From positions 3,224,001 through 3,288,000 of the forward strand of contig WWBZ02000001.1 of the NCBI GenBank assembly GCA_011503125.2: DNA of 64,000 nucleotides, read 5' to 3'. Under the pieces are notes generated by a model. It did not search any database. It worked only from the letters and a program-made list of their open reading frames with translations, and was not told where the DNA came from. The stretch is from Botryosphaeria dothidea. Its lineage: Eukaryota; Ascomycota; Dothideomycetes; Botryosphaeriales; Botryosphaeriaceae. Below are positions 24,583 through 36,460 of this stretch, one piece after another (the first letter of the stretch is position 1; the number at the start of each line of letters is the position of its first letter). The position numbers were made by a program, and so were the translations under genes.

Positions 24583-24879
24583 ATGGGTAACGGCGAAATA
24601 GTCAACGGCCACGGCCCAATGACCCTACAAAAGGCCCTCGACATCGCACGCGACAACGAATCCGGTGTCGACCCCTCCATCTACGCCTTCCTGCAACGCG
24701 AGCTGCAGAGCGTGTGGTCCAAGCTGCTTGCCCAGCCCGACGACTACGTCTTCACCCGCGACGAGTTCGGCCTGTTCAACTACTTCCGCCAGCAGTACAC
24801 TGGCAACGAGGTGGCCACCAAGGCCGTCCAACGCTTCTGGAACCACTACCGCAACGCCGATCCGGCCAGCCGGGGATAG
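24583..24879 (+). CDS. small conserved-looking protein, unknown function
   Basis: An intronless frame encodes 98 residues from an ATG in the context cacaATGG. It has a short polar N-terminus (GEIVNGHGPMTLQKALDIAR) followed by an amphipathic, probably all-helical body with QRELQSVWSKLLAQPDDYVF, TRDEFGLFNYFRQQYTG and FWNHYRNADP. The composition is clearly protein-like, unlike nearby chance frames, with strong third-position C bias. I recall similar short hypothetical proteins in other Pezizomycotina but cannot name a family. The stop lies about 230 bp before the PNGase A-like gene on the same strand, so the two are probably separate transcripts with a short spacer. Confidence 0.65.
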   Translation: MGNGEIVNGHGPMTLQKALDIARDNESGVDPSIYAFLQRELQSVWSKLLAQPDDYVFTRDEFGLFNYFRQQYTGNEVATKAVQRFWNHYRNADPASRG

Positions 24880-25107
24880 ACAAGAGATTGTGACTGATCT
24901 CTTTCTGACCTGCCCGACGACAGCGCAACAAATCCCCGGTCTTGGCGCGCCAGACGTGACCAGAGGTTGGCAGCAGAGCCCAACCACCGACTCTCGGCCT
25001 ATAGGATCGCGATCCTCAGCAGCCGTCCCCACCACTTGACGCCTGTCGCCCTGCGCAAGATTCCCAAACGAGCGAATCGACTTCAATTCCCCGCCGTATC
25101 ATCCGTG

Positions 25108-27652
25108 ATGCGGGAAAACGCGCCCTTCCTCGCTGGACCCACTGATCTCCCCTCGCGGCTGAGCGGAATGCCAGCTGCCTGCGCGTACGACATGCACGAG
25201 CAACACCCATCGCCAGGGCCTCAGTGGCCCGCGGGCCTCGGGCCACCCCGATCTCGCGCAGCATCGCCTGTGGATGTCCTGATTACGCCAGCAAGGCCGT
25301 TCACCAGGGTTCTCAGCAGCCTGGGCTCCGTCTTACTTCTTGCAGCGCTAGCTCTGTGTCTTGATTTCCGCCTGCCAACCGCAGCAGCTGCTATTTCGAG
25401 CCTGAGGCCAGTCCAACTCCACCGTCCCGGAGACCTGGCTATTCGTTCGGACGACACGTCGGCCTCCCTATTGGAGGTCCTCGAAGTCGACCCACCGATG
25501 CTGGCGCCGACCCAGTCCGCCTGCCAGCAGACGTTAATGGTTCATGTGTTTGCCTACAGTTACGGCGATCCTTTTGTTGGTATGCAGCAAATTTTTTCGT
25601 ATGAATCTTATCAAAAAAAGTCCACTCGTCCGCAAATCCTTGCTCTCTGTGTGTCATTTCTGCTTCCGCGAGAATTGATTGGTGATATTCTTGAGGCTTC
25701 GCCCTGGATTTTCGGCCGGTGGTTCCATTTTTCGCCTGCATGCATGACGCACCAACACCTTTTGAAGCCTTCTTGTTCGCCAGCTGCATTCTGCGCTGAC
25801 CGGCATTATCGACCGCCCCTCGTCCCGACCCGTTAACCTTCAGCAAGTGATGCGTGGCTAACCCTGTTCCATCGTAGGCTCTTACGTCCCACCTGCATGC
25901 GACTTTAACCGGGTCACGTTCAACCTGACCGTCACCTCGCGGGGCCGGCAGTTTGACCGACTGGCCTTGATGTACTTCAATGACACGGAGATTTTCAGGA
26001 CTTCGACCGCGGAGCCTACGGCCAATGGCATCATTTGGACGTACATCAAGGATATGTCAGCGTACCTGTCGCTGTTCAAGGAGCCTCAAAAAATCATCTT
26101 CGACCTAGGCAATCTGATCGACGACACTTACACCGGGTCATTCAACACGACACTGACCGCCACATTTTATGCTGACCCTGAGTCGTCGTTCGTGCCAGCA
26201 GACCTCATCATTCCTATCTCGGCTCGAAAGTCCTCAACCGACTCTCCTAGCGCGTTTAACTTGCCAACAGACAATGCAAGCAACACGCTCACTATTCCCC
26301 AAAACGTCAATCGCGCCGTCTGGTCTGCTTCAACTTCGGGGCAGGCGACAGAAGAATTCTTCTGGGCGAACGTGCTGTCCTCCGACGTCTCCGCTTTTGG
26401 CTCCGTAACGACGCTCTATGGCTTCTCACCCTGGCGCGAGGTGCAGTTGTACATCGATGGAGCGTTAGCGGGAGTCGTATGGCCATTTCCGGCCATCTTT
26501 ACTGGTGGTGTGGCTCCGGGATTCTGGCGCCCGATTGTCGGTATTGACGCCTTCGATCTGAAAGAAGATCAGATTGACATCACTCCGTGGTTGCCAGTGT
26601 TGTGTGACGGTCTGGACCACGACTTCGAGATCCGGGTAACTGGACTGAACGACACTGGAACCGGCGAAGCTTCCTTAAGCGGCACAATTGGCAGCTATTG
26701 GGTCGTAACGGGAAAGCTCTTCCTCTGGCTATCTGAAGATGCATCCTCAATCACGACCGGCGCGGCACCTACGGTGTCAGCTCCGGAGCCTAGCATCTTT
26801 GTAAGCTCTGTTGCTGGCGGCTCCAGCCCTAATGGAACCAACGCCACACTCGACTACACCGTCTCGGTGTCCCGCTCGTTCAGCGTCAGCGGCACAGTTG
26901 TGACAGCAAACGGCCCGCAAGTCGCATCCTGGTCTCAAACCCTCACCTACTCCAACACAGGCAACTTCACCGATGCGGGCAATGTGCAGGTCAACAACCT
27001 AAAGACCACCGGCCTCGACAGCGCCGGTACGAACTCATCCACCGTCACCTACGAGCGCACATATTCGTATCCTCTTTGGGCATACACCAAATACGCCACA
27101 TCCGGCGATAACTTCTCCATCGACGCCGCCATCGACCGCGGCAAGTACGTCTCGACAATCGGTACTGCCGCCTTCCCCTTAGGGCTCGAGGACTACGACA
27201 CCAGCGCCACCGGCACCATGCTTGCGGACCGCCAGAACGGCACCGCCACCTACCTGTCGGTCGCCTCGCCCAGCGCCCAGAGCTTTAGCAGCGGCTCCAC
27301 CGAGCAAGACCTCACATTCTCCGGCACCACCGGCTTGGACGATGACGAGGGCGCACAACTACTCTATCACCGGCACATCCTCGCTGTGAATGGCTCCGTT
27401 ACGAGCGACAAGCAGGAGCTAGTCGGCGACGGCGGCGATGATAATGACGGCGCAGTGTCGTCCCAGACCACCTGGACCGAGCCCGTGGGCGTGCAGCAGG
27501 AAGTCTTGATGAGAGACTACGGGGCCAAGAGCGTGAAGGCAATGCTAGGACGAGGCCCCGCCGCGTCGTCATCTCCCCCATCCGCGTCATCCCCATTGGA
27601 GGTCGCGGAGCTCAGGAAGCTGAAGAAGAGGTCGGCTGCCGGAGAGCCGTGA
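25108..27652 (+). CDS. PNGase A-like peptide N-glycanase, membrane anchored
   Basis: Exons 25108-25579 and 25878-27652 join through a 298-nt intron (GTATGC...CGTAG) to about 748 residues. The junction restores GDPFV|GSYVPPACDFN, the conserved entry to the PNGase A family (plant/fungal peptide-N4-(N-acetyl-beta-glucosaminyl)asparagine amidase A). Further conserved blocks include SRGRQFDRLALMYF, IWTYIKDMSAYLSLF, WREVQLYIDGALAGVVWPFP, FWRPIVGIDAFDL and CDGLDHDFEIRVTGLN. A hydrophobic segment (SSLGSVLLLAALALCLDF) precedes the domain by about 60 residues and fits a type II signal anchor, placing the enzyme in the secretory pathway. Possible starts are 25108, 25168 and 25192, all with a purine at -3; I give the longest. 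The C-terminus is low complexity and ends in a basic tail. Family members remove N-glycans from glycoproteins; catalytic activity here is inferred. Confidence 0.88.
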
Positions 27653-28942
27653 TGGCAAGCGTGGGGGATCTGCCACCGGATGTTTGGGACAATTGCTTCT
27701 CCGGGTAGGGCGGGGGAGGGAAGTGTATGGGTGCCCAAAGGAGAAGCGGAGGCTGGGGGCTGGCTCGTCGTGCGGCGGTAGTCGTTTTCCTTTAGTACGC
27801 GGTTGGTGGCTTGTCTATGGTCTGCGCCCCCCTCTCCCTCCCCGACGAGACGCGGTGATCGACATTTTCCGAACCTTCGAACACCCAGGGGGGCGGCTTT
27901 CACGGGCACCGAAACTTTTAACTTTTCTCGACGATCCTTTCAATGGCAAACCAATAGTTGGGGGTTGATAGATGGGAATTTCGGTCGGCAAAAGGCAGGG
28001 GGTGGCGCGAGCTCCTACTTCTGGTGAGCCTTGCGAACAACCCGCGAAGGGGAGGAACTATGTTGGTTTTGCCCTGCGAGGGTTTACTTATTTTATGCTT
28101 TAGCGGCCGTGGTTTTTTATTGAGTAGGACGGAGATTAGCTACTTCTTCTAGGAAAACAACAAAGCAACCATTGGACTCCTTTTTCCTTTAAGCTTCGAA
28201 GCTCCGTTAGTGTTGCTTGTTTATTGCTTTCCTATGCCTTCGGACGTGGCTGAACTCAAATGATCCGTCCAAACTTCGGATGGACGGATCCGCAAAAGCA
28301 GAACGGCAATTGTCATCATTATCATTGTCATCATTGTCACATGCGACGGCAGATTCTTGTTCGATATTCGATCTTCTCTATTCAACATTACAGCAGCTTT
28401 CTATCTCGCGACTACCCCCGAAACAACCCAAACCTGTCCCATCAAAAACGAGATTGGAGAGGAGATGTACAAGTGGGCAGAGTAGTGTATGTATATGCGT
28501 CTGTGTTTGTCTATGCAGAAGTACCAAAACATACTGATTGGGCCGAGAAAAAGGGCAAATTAAGCAGAGAGAGCCGTCTACGCGTAACCATTCGTAAGAT
28601 GAAAAAGAAAGCAAACTTACACATAACCGCCAATGACGTCTAAAACTCCACCCTATGCTCTATATTTCGACGCTAGGAGAATGAGAGAAACTGCAATAAC
28701 TTTTTCTTTCGCGATGCCTCTCCCCAAATGCAAAAACGCCTTGCTGGAACGCAAAAATCCACAAATCGAAGAATGTTACTCAGAATGGCCAAATGGTGTC
28801 CGTTCTTGTCGGTTGCAAGGATGGTCTGGAGGGTGTTGACAAGTCGGTCCGGGGTAAAATGGTGGAGAAGGATGATGCAAGCGGGCGAAACCCTCGTCGA
28901 CAGGTCTGCATCGCGCAAATTCGTCGCAAACAAGGGCATCGA
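27653..28942. other. intergenic, convergent 3' flanks
   Basis: This interval lies between the PNGase A-like gene (plus) and the Ups2-like gene (minus) and contains only 3' flanks. I see no coding signal and no hairpin-repeat copy. Confidence 0.5.
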
Positions 28943-29602
28943 CTATATCTTGGCGAGCTGCATCTTCCGCATCTCCCGTTCTTGAGCGAAGGCCCTCCTG
29001 CTCATCTCCAAGACCATCTCGAAGCCCTCGCGACCCCTGGCGGCGTTCTGCTGGAAGCGCTCGACGGTGAACTGCTCGATGCCATTCTTGACCTTTTGCC
29101 AACCACCACACATCGCGATAATTTTGGCGTTCTGCTCGAAGGTGGTCTTGTGGTTGGGGGCGGTGGCGCACGGCTTGTAGACGACCGTCTCGCGAACCGA
29201 CAACAGGTCGGACCAAGTCATGTTTACGCTAGTCATGGTGACCTTCTTCTCCTTAGGGTCGACATAGGAGGTTTCGTAGACGTGCGACACCTCCTGACCG
29301 CCGAGGAAAGAGGAGAGCCATTTCGGGGTGGATTGCTTGCAAGTGATGAGGCGCTCTGTACGGAGCTGGAATTGCGATTGTCAGCACGTGCTATCCAAAA
29401 ATAACGACGCGAAATGTTGCCAGGTCGCAAAGAGAGCGGGAGCACTCACAATGCCGGTAACAGGGTCGACGTGGCGTGAAAGGGTGTCGACAGCAATAAC
29501 ATGCGGCGTCTTCTCGTTCCAGGGACAGTATTTCCGCCAGTTGTTGATCGAGACCTCCTCCCAGGAGTAGTTGAAGTCGTGGGCTGTCGAGAAAATCTTC
29601 AT
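28943..29602 (-). CDS. UPS2: Ups2-like PRELI/MSF1 domain lipid transfer protein
   Basis: Exons 29602-29450 and 29365-28943, split by an 84-nt intron with donor GTGAGT, give 191 residues that are almost entirely PRELI/MSF1 domain. The start MKIFSTAHDFNYSWEEV, then HVIAVDTLSRHVDPVTG, LRTERLITCKQSTPKW, and the block SHVYETSYVDPKEKKVTM align well with yeast Ups2 (PRELID3/slowmo group) rather than Ups1. Ups2 with Mdm35 moves phosphatidylserine across the mitochondrial intermembrane space. The intron lies exactly between DPVTGI and LRTERL. The protein is shorter than yeast Ups2 (about 230 residues) and lacks its C-terminal extension, ending RKMQLAKI. Orthology is inferred from these alignments by eye. 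Confidence 0.9.
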
Positions 29603-30662
29603 CTTCGCGAGACCGAAGGGGTTGAGGATCGATGAGGAGCGGATGAAGGATGGGTCAACGGTTTTCGGGGATGGGGCGCGGCGGCGATAAAAAACCAGTC
29701 AGAGGGAGTCAGCGAAAGTGGATGTGGCGGCGCGGGGGACGGGCTGGCGTCGGCGTCGGCAATCCGGGTATCTCTATGCTGTTCGCGAGGAAACAGGAGT
29801 TGAGATAACGTGGTGCGTCTAAAGCGCAGCAGGAATAGAAAAGGTGCTGGAGGTGAGGCGCGTGTGCGATAAAGGAACTGTGGACGCCGGCAAAAGGAAG
29901 GATGGAGAATCTCGGAAAGGCGCCCGTGCGCTCATCTAGCGTCACTGGGCCGCGGAGCCATTCAACCGCAAGGGGAAGGAGCGCGCGAGCCCTGATTGGC
30001 GAGCGAGGTCGCCGAGATCGCCTTCTCCCACACAGATGACCGGCTGCACTCCCGGTTGCTCCACGAATGCGAAGCCGCGCTGCGTCTTTGTCTTTCAAAA
30101 GCCGCGGCTTCTTCACTGCCGGCGTCCTGCATCTCCGCGCCTCATCGCTGCCGCTTCTCCGACCTTTCTCCATCTCTCCGCAATTTCCCGTGCGGAGTGC
30201 AGATGAACCTTCCGCCGGACGCCCTGCCGCAGTCTAGCCGGCTAACGTCAGAGCCGGGCGCAATGACACTCTCACATGCCAGATCCCGAATCTTTGCCAC
30301 ACGCGACACCTCTAACAACGACGAAATCCATTGTAATCCTACCCACACTTAACAATCGTGGCGGTCAACAGATGTTCTCCCCGCAGTATCAAGGCCTGCG
30401 CATAACGCTTTACCCATATATTAGCAACAAACGAACACATCTCGTTTCCGTTTCAGCCCGCTTCAATGTGACGCAGAAACGACAAGGGCGGTCTCCAAAG
30501 ATGTTGCTACAACAAAAACAGGTGCACATGGAAAGTTGAAGCATTCATGCAGTTCAAGATATTCAACAAGCTCGATCACATACGCGTCCGGCCAAACATT
30601 CTAACTCCGCAGAGGAAAGGCAAGTTCCAATGTTTTTGAGGCCGACCTCTTGTCCACCGCTA
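29603..30662. other. intergenic with one hairpin repeat
   Basis: This interval contains the promoter of the Ups2-like gene and the 3' flank of the DJ-1-like gene. The degenerate hairpin repeat at 30527-30611 is the only feature seen. Confidence 0.5.
30527..30611. repeat. hairpin repeat family, copy B (degenerate)
   Basis: Left arm AAAGTTGAAGCATTC and right arm CGTCCGGCCAAACATTCTAA are diverged versions of the family arms. The copy lies 52 bp downstream of the DJ-1-like stop codon. Confidence 0.6.
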
Positions 30663-31450
30663 CTACACCGGCAAGCTCGCGCCCTCAAACGCCTTCTCCC
30701 ACGCCTTCTCCTTCTCTTCGTACTCAACTTCCCGCTCAGCTATGCTCGCAATTCCGATCGTCAAGTCCGTCAGCGTCCTGCTCTCCGGAAATCGTTCGCG
30801 CATGAACGCTATCGCCAGATCTACACCGTTTGCAACGGATCCGCTCGTCCATATCTCGCTCTTACCGTCACCGCCCGCGCTCTTCTCGAACCGGCGTGCC
30901 GACTCCCACTTCACGTTAGGGTGCGCGGCGCGAAGCATGGGGAGAAGTCCAACGGGTGCGGTAGCGGTGCGACCTTCGAGGACGCCTGCCGCTGCGAGGG
31001 GGAATACACCGGTGCAGATGCTCAGAATGGTCGTGCCATGCGCAACGGTGGACTGGATAAACTCATCAACAGCGGGGTTGGCGACGTCCTTAGGCGGCGG
31101 TCCGGGGATGACCAAAATATCGAGTGGTGGCGCCGTGGTCAGAGAGTGCTGCAGGCATGTCAGCCGTGAGTACTACAATTGGTGCTTCAGTCGTCGTGCG
31201 TGGGGAAAGAGACTTCTACCGTCACAGCTATCTTGACCTGTCCCGTCAGAGGGAACAGCCCTTCGCCGCCCTCATGGATGTATGAGACTTTCATTGCCAC
31301 AGCCTGGCTTCGGAGAGGCTCAATAGCCGGCCCAAGAACATCGAGGTACTCGGGAGTAATCATCGTGAGTGTGTCGACGGGTGCGATATCAGTGAATTGG
31401 ACGGCTTCACCAGTCAACAGCACGCCGACTTCGAGTGTCTTGGCCGTCAT
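30663..31450 (-). CDS. DJ-1/PfpI family protein
   Basis: Exons 31450-31220 and 31148-30663 with a 71-nt intron (donor GTAGAA, branch CTGAC) give 238 residues. The fold starts with TLEVGVLLTGEAVQFTDIAP, reaches the strand APPLDILVIPGPPP, and contains the nucleophile elbow SICTGVFPLAAAGVLEGRTA, where Cys in ICTG is the expected reactive cysteine. The C-terminal block SVANGVDLAIAFMRERF is the usual helix after the third strand. This places it in the DJ-1/PfpI glutamine-amidotransferase-like superfamily, close to fungal ThiJ/PfpI and isonitrile hydratase-like members. Substrate is unknown; protease, glyoxalase or stress roles are all reported in the family. It is transcribed in the same direction as the Ups2-like gene and the EamA transporter but with long spacers. 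Confidence 0.88.
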
Positions 31451-32475
31451 TGTTGCGTATTATCTTTTTCCTGCTGGAAATCTTGTCGTGTGCAGCCTTG
31501 ATGAGCAGAGTTTACTGCGGTAGTCTTGCAAGATGATCTGACAATGTCGACAGAAGATATGACCGCTCACGCAGGCAGCGGTTCTTAAATCCTTCATCAG
31601 CCCCCAATACGCACGCCGTCAGAGCTGACAGGATCGAAGCAGCACTCACCAAAAAGGAACAACACCAAAGCAGGGTCGTCTCCACTCAATCCCGTATTCC
31701 GGAGCAGTTAGCGAACACATCAAAACTTCCTTTTCGGTTAGCAGCCTTTCCCGTGAACTCCGACTGAACCACCTTTTGCGCACCTCTTCTGCCATGGTTT
31801 GGATTCTACGTAGCAGAACAGTCCTCCCAAACTGCTCAAACCCCCTCATGTGGGATGATGCTCGCGGGATTTCCGCCGTCATGCGACTTGGCGTGCGTCC
31901 GGCTATAGCCTGAGGCGCCAGGCAGCAGGATTATCAGATCTCTGAATGGTGCCACCAAACCTCTCCGAGATTTCGTTTGCTTTCGGATCCAGTATTCTAT
32001 GCATCTGGCTAAATTGCGGAACCGACAGCATTGTGGTGACGAGATCGCTGAGCTGCAGTCATCTGAGGTTTGGGTGGCATGGTGCGAAGGAGAAGCTGTC
32101 TCAGGTAAGCCGGTTGTTAGCTCTGAGTACGTACTACTTTGATCATCATTACGCTTGCTTTTAAGCTCGTGCGAGGTTAAGGCCGAATACTCAGTATCGG
32201 CCGAGGGAGTTCTACTTCAAAACTACTGCAAAAAAGGTGCCAATACGCGTGGGGAGTTGAAGCATTCGTCCGGACCCAAATGTTCACCAAAATCGATAAT
32301 GCTCACGTCCAAACAAATGCCTTCACTTGCCATGAGTGCACATTGAACTGACCGAGTTCTATTGCTCAGAATGCTTTTCATTACATCGTATTATCTTCCA
32401 TTGTTTTCGGGGACAGCAATATCAATCTTCCAGCATCTACTCAACCCTCTACATTTCCAGTAGAAGTCTGAACAT
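31451..32475. other. intergenic with one hairpin repeat
   Basis: The interval holds the DJ-1-like promoter and the 3' flank of the EamA transporter. Apart from the hairpin repeat at 32250-32334 I see nothing in it. Confidence 0.5.
32250..32334. repeat. hairpin repeat family, copy C
   Basis: Left arm TGGGGAGTTGAAGCATTCGT is near consensus; the right arm (CGTCCAAACAAATGCCTTCA) has drifted. The copy lies 142 bp downstream of the EamA transporter stop. Confidence 0.8.
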
Positions 32476-34117
32476 CTAGTCTCTAACTTCATTCGACCTC
32501 AACACTCTATACCTTTCTTCGTTTCTCTCCACTGATTGCGGTTCAGTAGCTCTCTCCTCTATCACCTCATCATCATCGCGCCCCTCCATTCCCTCCACCA
32601 GACCCCTTTCCTCATCTCTCATCTCCTCCTCCTCCTCCTCCTCCTTCTTCTCCGTCATCTTACCCTGCTCCTTCCTCACAGCGACATAAATAGCGCTCCC
32701 CAAAATCAAACTGCTGCCAGCCCACCCCCATGCATCCGGCGTCGTCCCGAACACCAGCTTGTCGCCCGCGAGCGCGAACAACATCTGGCAGTATACCATG
32801 TTGGTCGCCCTACTACTTTTCTCCTGCTGCAGGCCAGCGGCCAGGAGGAATTGCATTATGAAGCCGCAGATGCCGAGGAAGAAGAGGAGGCCCCAATCGT
32901 TGAGGGAGGTAGGCAGACTGAAGGGGATGCTCGGCACGAAGGTCATGGCGCAGATGGAGACGAGCGTGCACCAGAAGGCGAAGTAGTTGACGCTGATGAG
33001 GGCGTGGGCCCGCTTACCTAATGGAGAAAGTTAGCTGCGAATGTCTTTTTTTTTTTTTGAAAAAAAAGACGCCGCTTCATTTACCTAGCCATCGGAGCGT
33101 AGTGTATGCGGTGGCAGCTCCCAGCACTCCGAGCAGCGCGACGGCAACGGCAAGCGCGCGTTGTTGTGGGGTCACGGAGGTGTAGCCGCCGGCGTCGCCG
33201 GTTGGGGTGGTTGTGCCGCCGTTCGACGGGTCCGCATCAGGATCAGGATCGGAACCAGAGAATAGAGACGTAGGCCGTGCAATGAGCACAACACCGATGA
33301 GGGAGATGAGAGCGGCTACTTGCTCCATCCGGGTGAAGGGTTCCTTTATGATGAGCGAGCAGGCGAAGCAGGCCAGCGACGGGGCAAGGAACGTGATGAC
33401 GGTAGCATCCGATAAAGGAAGGTATAAAAGAGAATAATACATCCCAAAGACGCCTAAGGTTCAAGACTCGTATTACTTTTTCTATCCTTAGGAGTGGAAT
33501 AGAAGCGTATGATACGTACCGAAGAAGCCTCCGAAACCACGGAGCGCCAGTAGCCAGCGAACATCTCTCCGTCCAAAGGGCGCATGCTCTACCTTCTTCC
33601 ACCAAACATAGAACGAAGCAAGAACAAGCGTGATACTCATGCGAGCGAAGAGCACCTGAAAAGGATGGTAGCCTTTCCCATTGTTTCCCTCTATTTCCAA
33701 AATTCTTGTGCTGACATTCATCGCCACGCCAAAGAGCTGGCTTACGAGTACCAGAACAAGTCCTTTATTGCGGAGCCATGAAGCCTCCAAGCGACCCCTC
33801 CACGTAGTGGGACGTTTCTCATCAGAAGTGGAAGTAGAGTTCTGACGAGCGGGGTGCGAGAGAAGGAAGGAGGATGTTCCGCTGGCATGGACAGAGGGAT
33901 AGTCCTCAATAGAGAGCGCAGATGGTGTAGGCGAGGCAACGCGCAAAGCACCAGTGCTTGCAACGTCCACGGCGCCTGAGTTCAAGTTGGCGCCATAGCC
34001 TTTGCCCTCGAGCTTAGGACTGAGGGGGTCGTTGGCAGAAACGGGCACAGGTAAGGCCTCGCTGCTGACGGGGAGGGCTTTTTTGGACCCATCAGCGTTG
34101 TTTGGCGAGTTGCTCAT
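32476..34117 (-). CDS. EamA/DMT-family transporter (SLC35G-like)
   Basis: Exons 34117-33520, 33453-33085 and 33017-32476 join in phase to about 502 residues. A ~110-residue polar N-terminus is followed by ten likely membrane helices in two EamA repeats. Recognisable blocks are LVLVLVSQLFGVAMNVSTRI, HPFQVLFARMSITLVLASFY, RGFGGFFGVFGMYYSLLYLP, LSDATVITFLAPSLACF and, in the second half, AHALISVNYFAFW and LLAAGLQQEKSSRATNMVY. Junctions FFG|VFGMYY and WLG|KRAHAL recover the family pattern. The C-terminal tail is very rich in Glu/Arg (a CTC/GAG repeat run near 32620-32650). Family members export metabolites, nucleotide sugars or drugs; the substrate here is unknown. A possible start at an in-frame TTG upstream was rejected in favour of the ATG in context gacaccATG. 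Confidence 0.88.
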
Positions 34118-35355
34118 GGTGTCTCGCTGGCTCAAAGGCTAGCCAAGACGAATATTGCATTCAAAACGCGTTCCAGGACGGGTCGAAAGGAGAATCAAAG
34201 GCGGCTGGACTAAGAGAAAAAGAGAGAGGGCGGACGGCATGGTGCTCGAACAGGAAGAATCTGGGGAAGAGGCGTAGCGGCACAAGGTCAGGCAGGCTCG
34301 CCGCATCCAGACCATTCCCATGCTCGCCGACACAGCCGTAATCGGCATTTGCAGTGCTTGTGACTGGGTGATTGACAGAAGTCGGGGCGTGCAGCAGCCA
34401 ATCGGAGAGCGAGCGGCCATGATGGATGACGCCCAGTCCAAAAGAAGAGCGTCAGGCGGCTGAGCGCGGACAGTCCTGCGATCGTGCCGCCGGGAGATCG
34501 GCTGCACTTTCTATACACCTGCGTATATGGAAGGACGGCGGCATGACCGGTGAAAAACATGTCTGCTTTGGAGCGCTGCGCGTGAGGTGAAGAGGCAAAT
34601 CAAGTTGCGGCGGCTTTTGCGTTTCGCTCCTCACTTTTTCGCTCCCGCCTCCGGTGTCGGGCGCCTCTTATCTTATCATGGGGTGGTGCCTTCCCCGCCC
34701 ACCAACGCCGAATCCTTCCATCAAGACTCACCTCAACAACAATGCGGGTCTCGAGCACATCATCCGGAGTTGAAGCTATCATCCGGCCGTAACTTTTCAG
34801 CAAAATCGAGGACGTCTACACCCGAACGAATGCCACAATACTCCACGCTTGGTCGTTCCCTACCCACTGCGAGAACTCCGACCGCATCCGAGATGGTTGT
34901 CTTGCGTTCCCCGAGAGCAGTCGTTGGTGCCTGGTGGAAAGAGAGTAACGAGAAGCAGCACGCGAAGTAGAGTGAATGGATACGTTGGAGGTCTCAACCC
35001 AACCCAACCCAACCCAGAGTGACATCCTCCGACTTTTTGAACCGGAATCGCCAAAATCACTCCGTCAGACTACTCCGGTCACGGCTAGAACTGAGCCAAA
35101 AATCGATAGAATGTGAAGTACGAGATTCTAACTTACGAGAAATCTCTGTTCTCTGTTTCACAGGCACATTGACTCTAGAGCCTAGATGTCACTGCCTCGT
35201 TTTTTCCCTGCAGCCTTACCTCCATGCTGCTCAGCCACGTGTGCCCTGGGATGGGCGGGTACTACACCATCTATGCTCTCACGGCACACGTGATCTTCAA
35301 TTGAGTACATATACCGCTCACATCTGATAGAGAATATCTCCATCACCAAGCATCA
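34118..35355. other. divergent promoter region with one hairpin repeat
   Basis: The region separates the EamA transporter (minus) and the small Cys/His-rich gene (plus). It contains the hairpin repeat at 34764-34847 and a short run of four AACCC units at 34996-35016, too few and of the wrong unit to be telomeric. Confidence 0.5.
34764..34847. repeat. hairpin repeat family, copy D (degenerate)
   Basis: Left arm CCGGAGTTGAAGCTATCATC and right arm ACCCGAACGAATGCCACAAT, ending ACTCCACG, are diverged family arms. Unlike most copies this one lies between two gene 5' ends. Confidence 0.6.
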
Positions 35356-35724
35356 ATGGGCACAAAATTTTCACCGCGCAAGACGTCCAGCAAGCAGCCC
35401 GCGAAAACGGGCGGCATTCTTGCTTCACTCCCGTCATTTCTTCAACCAAAGTCCTCCGAACGTACGCACCATGGCCAAAGCCACGCTAGACCTTTCGAAT
35501 CCCGCACTTCTTCAAACCACTCAAACTATGAACGAGGTCAACAAGTCGCCCGACAACGATACGTATGCTGCCAATGTCATCCACCTCTCTCAAATCCCAC
35601 AATCTTCGACGAGTTCGGCTACTGTCGGCAGCACAGCCACAACCGTTGCGACAAGTGCAGAAAGCTTCACCACTTCTGGCCGCTTTGGAACTTCACTCCG
35701 GGCGCTCCGGGTCTTGGCCCGTAA
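35356..35724 (+). CDS. small Cys/His-rich putative zinc-binding protein
   Basis: An intronless frame of 122 residues starts at ATG in context catcaATGG. The N-terminal half is basic and Ser-rich without a signal peptide. The C-terminal part has a regular metal-ligand pattern: YVCCQCHPPLSN, then GYCRQHSHNRCDKC, i.e. CCxC - about 20 residues - CxxHxHxxCxxC. Short fungal proteins with CCxC and CxHxxCxxC motifs are common in Pezizomycotina, often as poorly studied multicopy families. A second frame (35420-35791) overlaps but has no such pattern. The gene lies in otherwise non-coding sequence. Metal binding is inferred from the ligand spacing; function is unknown. Confidence 0.55.
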   Translation: MGTKFSPRKTSSKQPAKTGGILASLPSFLQPKSSERTHHGQSHARPFESRTSSNHSNYERGQQVARQRYVCCQCHPPLSNPTIFDEFGYCRQHSHNRCDKCRKLHHFWPLWNFTPGAPGLGP

Positions 35725-36460
35725 TAACACATTCCTGCGGTCTCAAACAATACCCAGAGCACGAGCTCAACGACCGCCTTTTATGGCATAACGTGTTACT
35801 CATGCGCCACGTATTGCTTAGAAGGCATTATCACGCATGTTGTTGAAAGTCTCATTTTGCATTTGTTTGGCTTAGCTGATGTGAGCGTGTTGTTTCCTCT
35901 TTTGCTCCTCTCTGCAAATACCCAAATGCAATTCCTGTTCCCTCAAAGTCGCAGTGACTTTCAGTGACCTGTAAACCGTTGACACCCACCCTGTCGGTAT
36001 CGCTCCTCAACGAGGTGAACAACTCATCCATCAGCCCACACTATTTTTGCGCACACACAACATCGGCAAGGGGTTTCCTTTCTATCACGACTTATCATCG
36101 AACCATCCATCCTATTTCGCCCGGCCGCGACAACTCGTCCCACGTACCACAGCAGAAAGCCCTCTCTCTTCACCCCTCCTCCCTCCTCCCCTCTTTTCGT
36201 CAGCCATTTGCTTCTCACGCCGACCGGAAGCGTCTCCGCACACACACCACCCTCCTCTGTCACCGTCCCGCCGATCCTCCTTCCAGAACCGTCGCGGATC
36301 ACCGAGCAGACGTCGTACCGCACACGGGTGGCCAGTCTTTTGCCTCGTGACCTTAGCAGCGCGCAGAGCCGCTTCGTGCGAGCCGACAAGACCCGAAGTA
36401 GCACGGGGTGTCTGCTCATCAAGTGTTGCAGCGGCGCGCCAACCCATTTTTCAACATGTA

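Noticed and set aside
34996..35016. AACCC tandem units resembling telomere repeat
   Set aside because: Only four units, and the fungal telomere unit is normally TTAGGG; internal position among genes.
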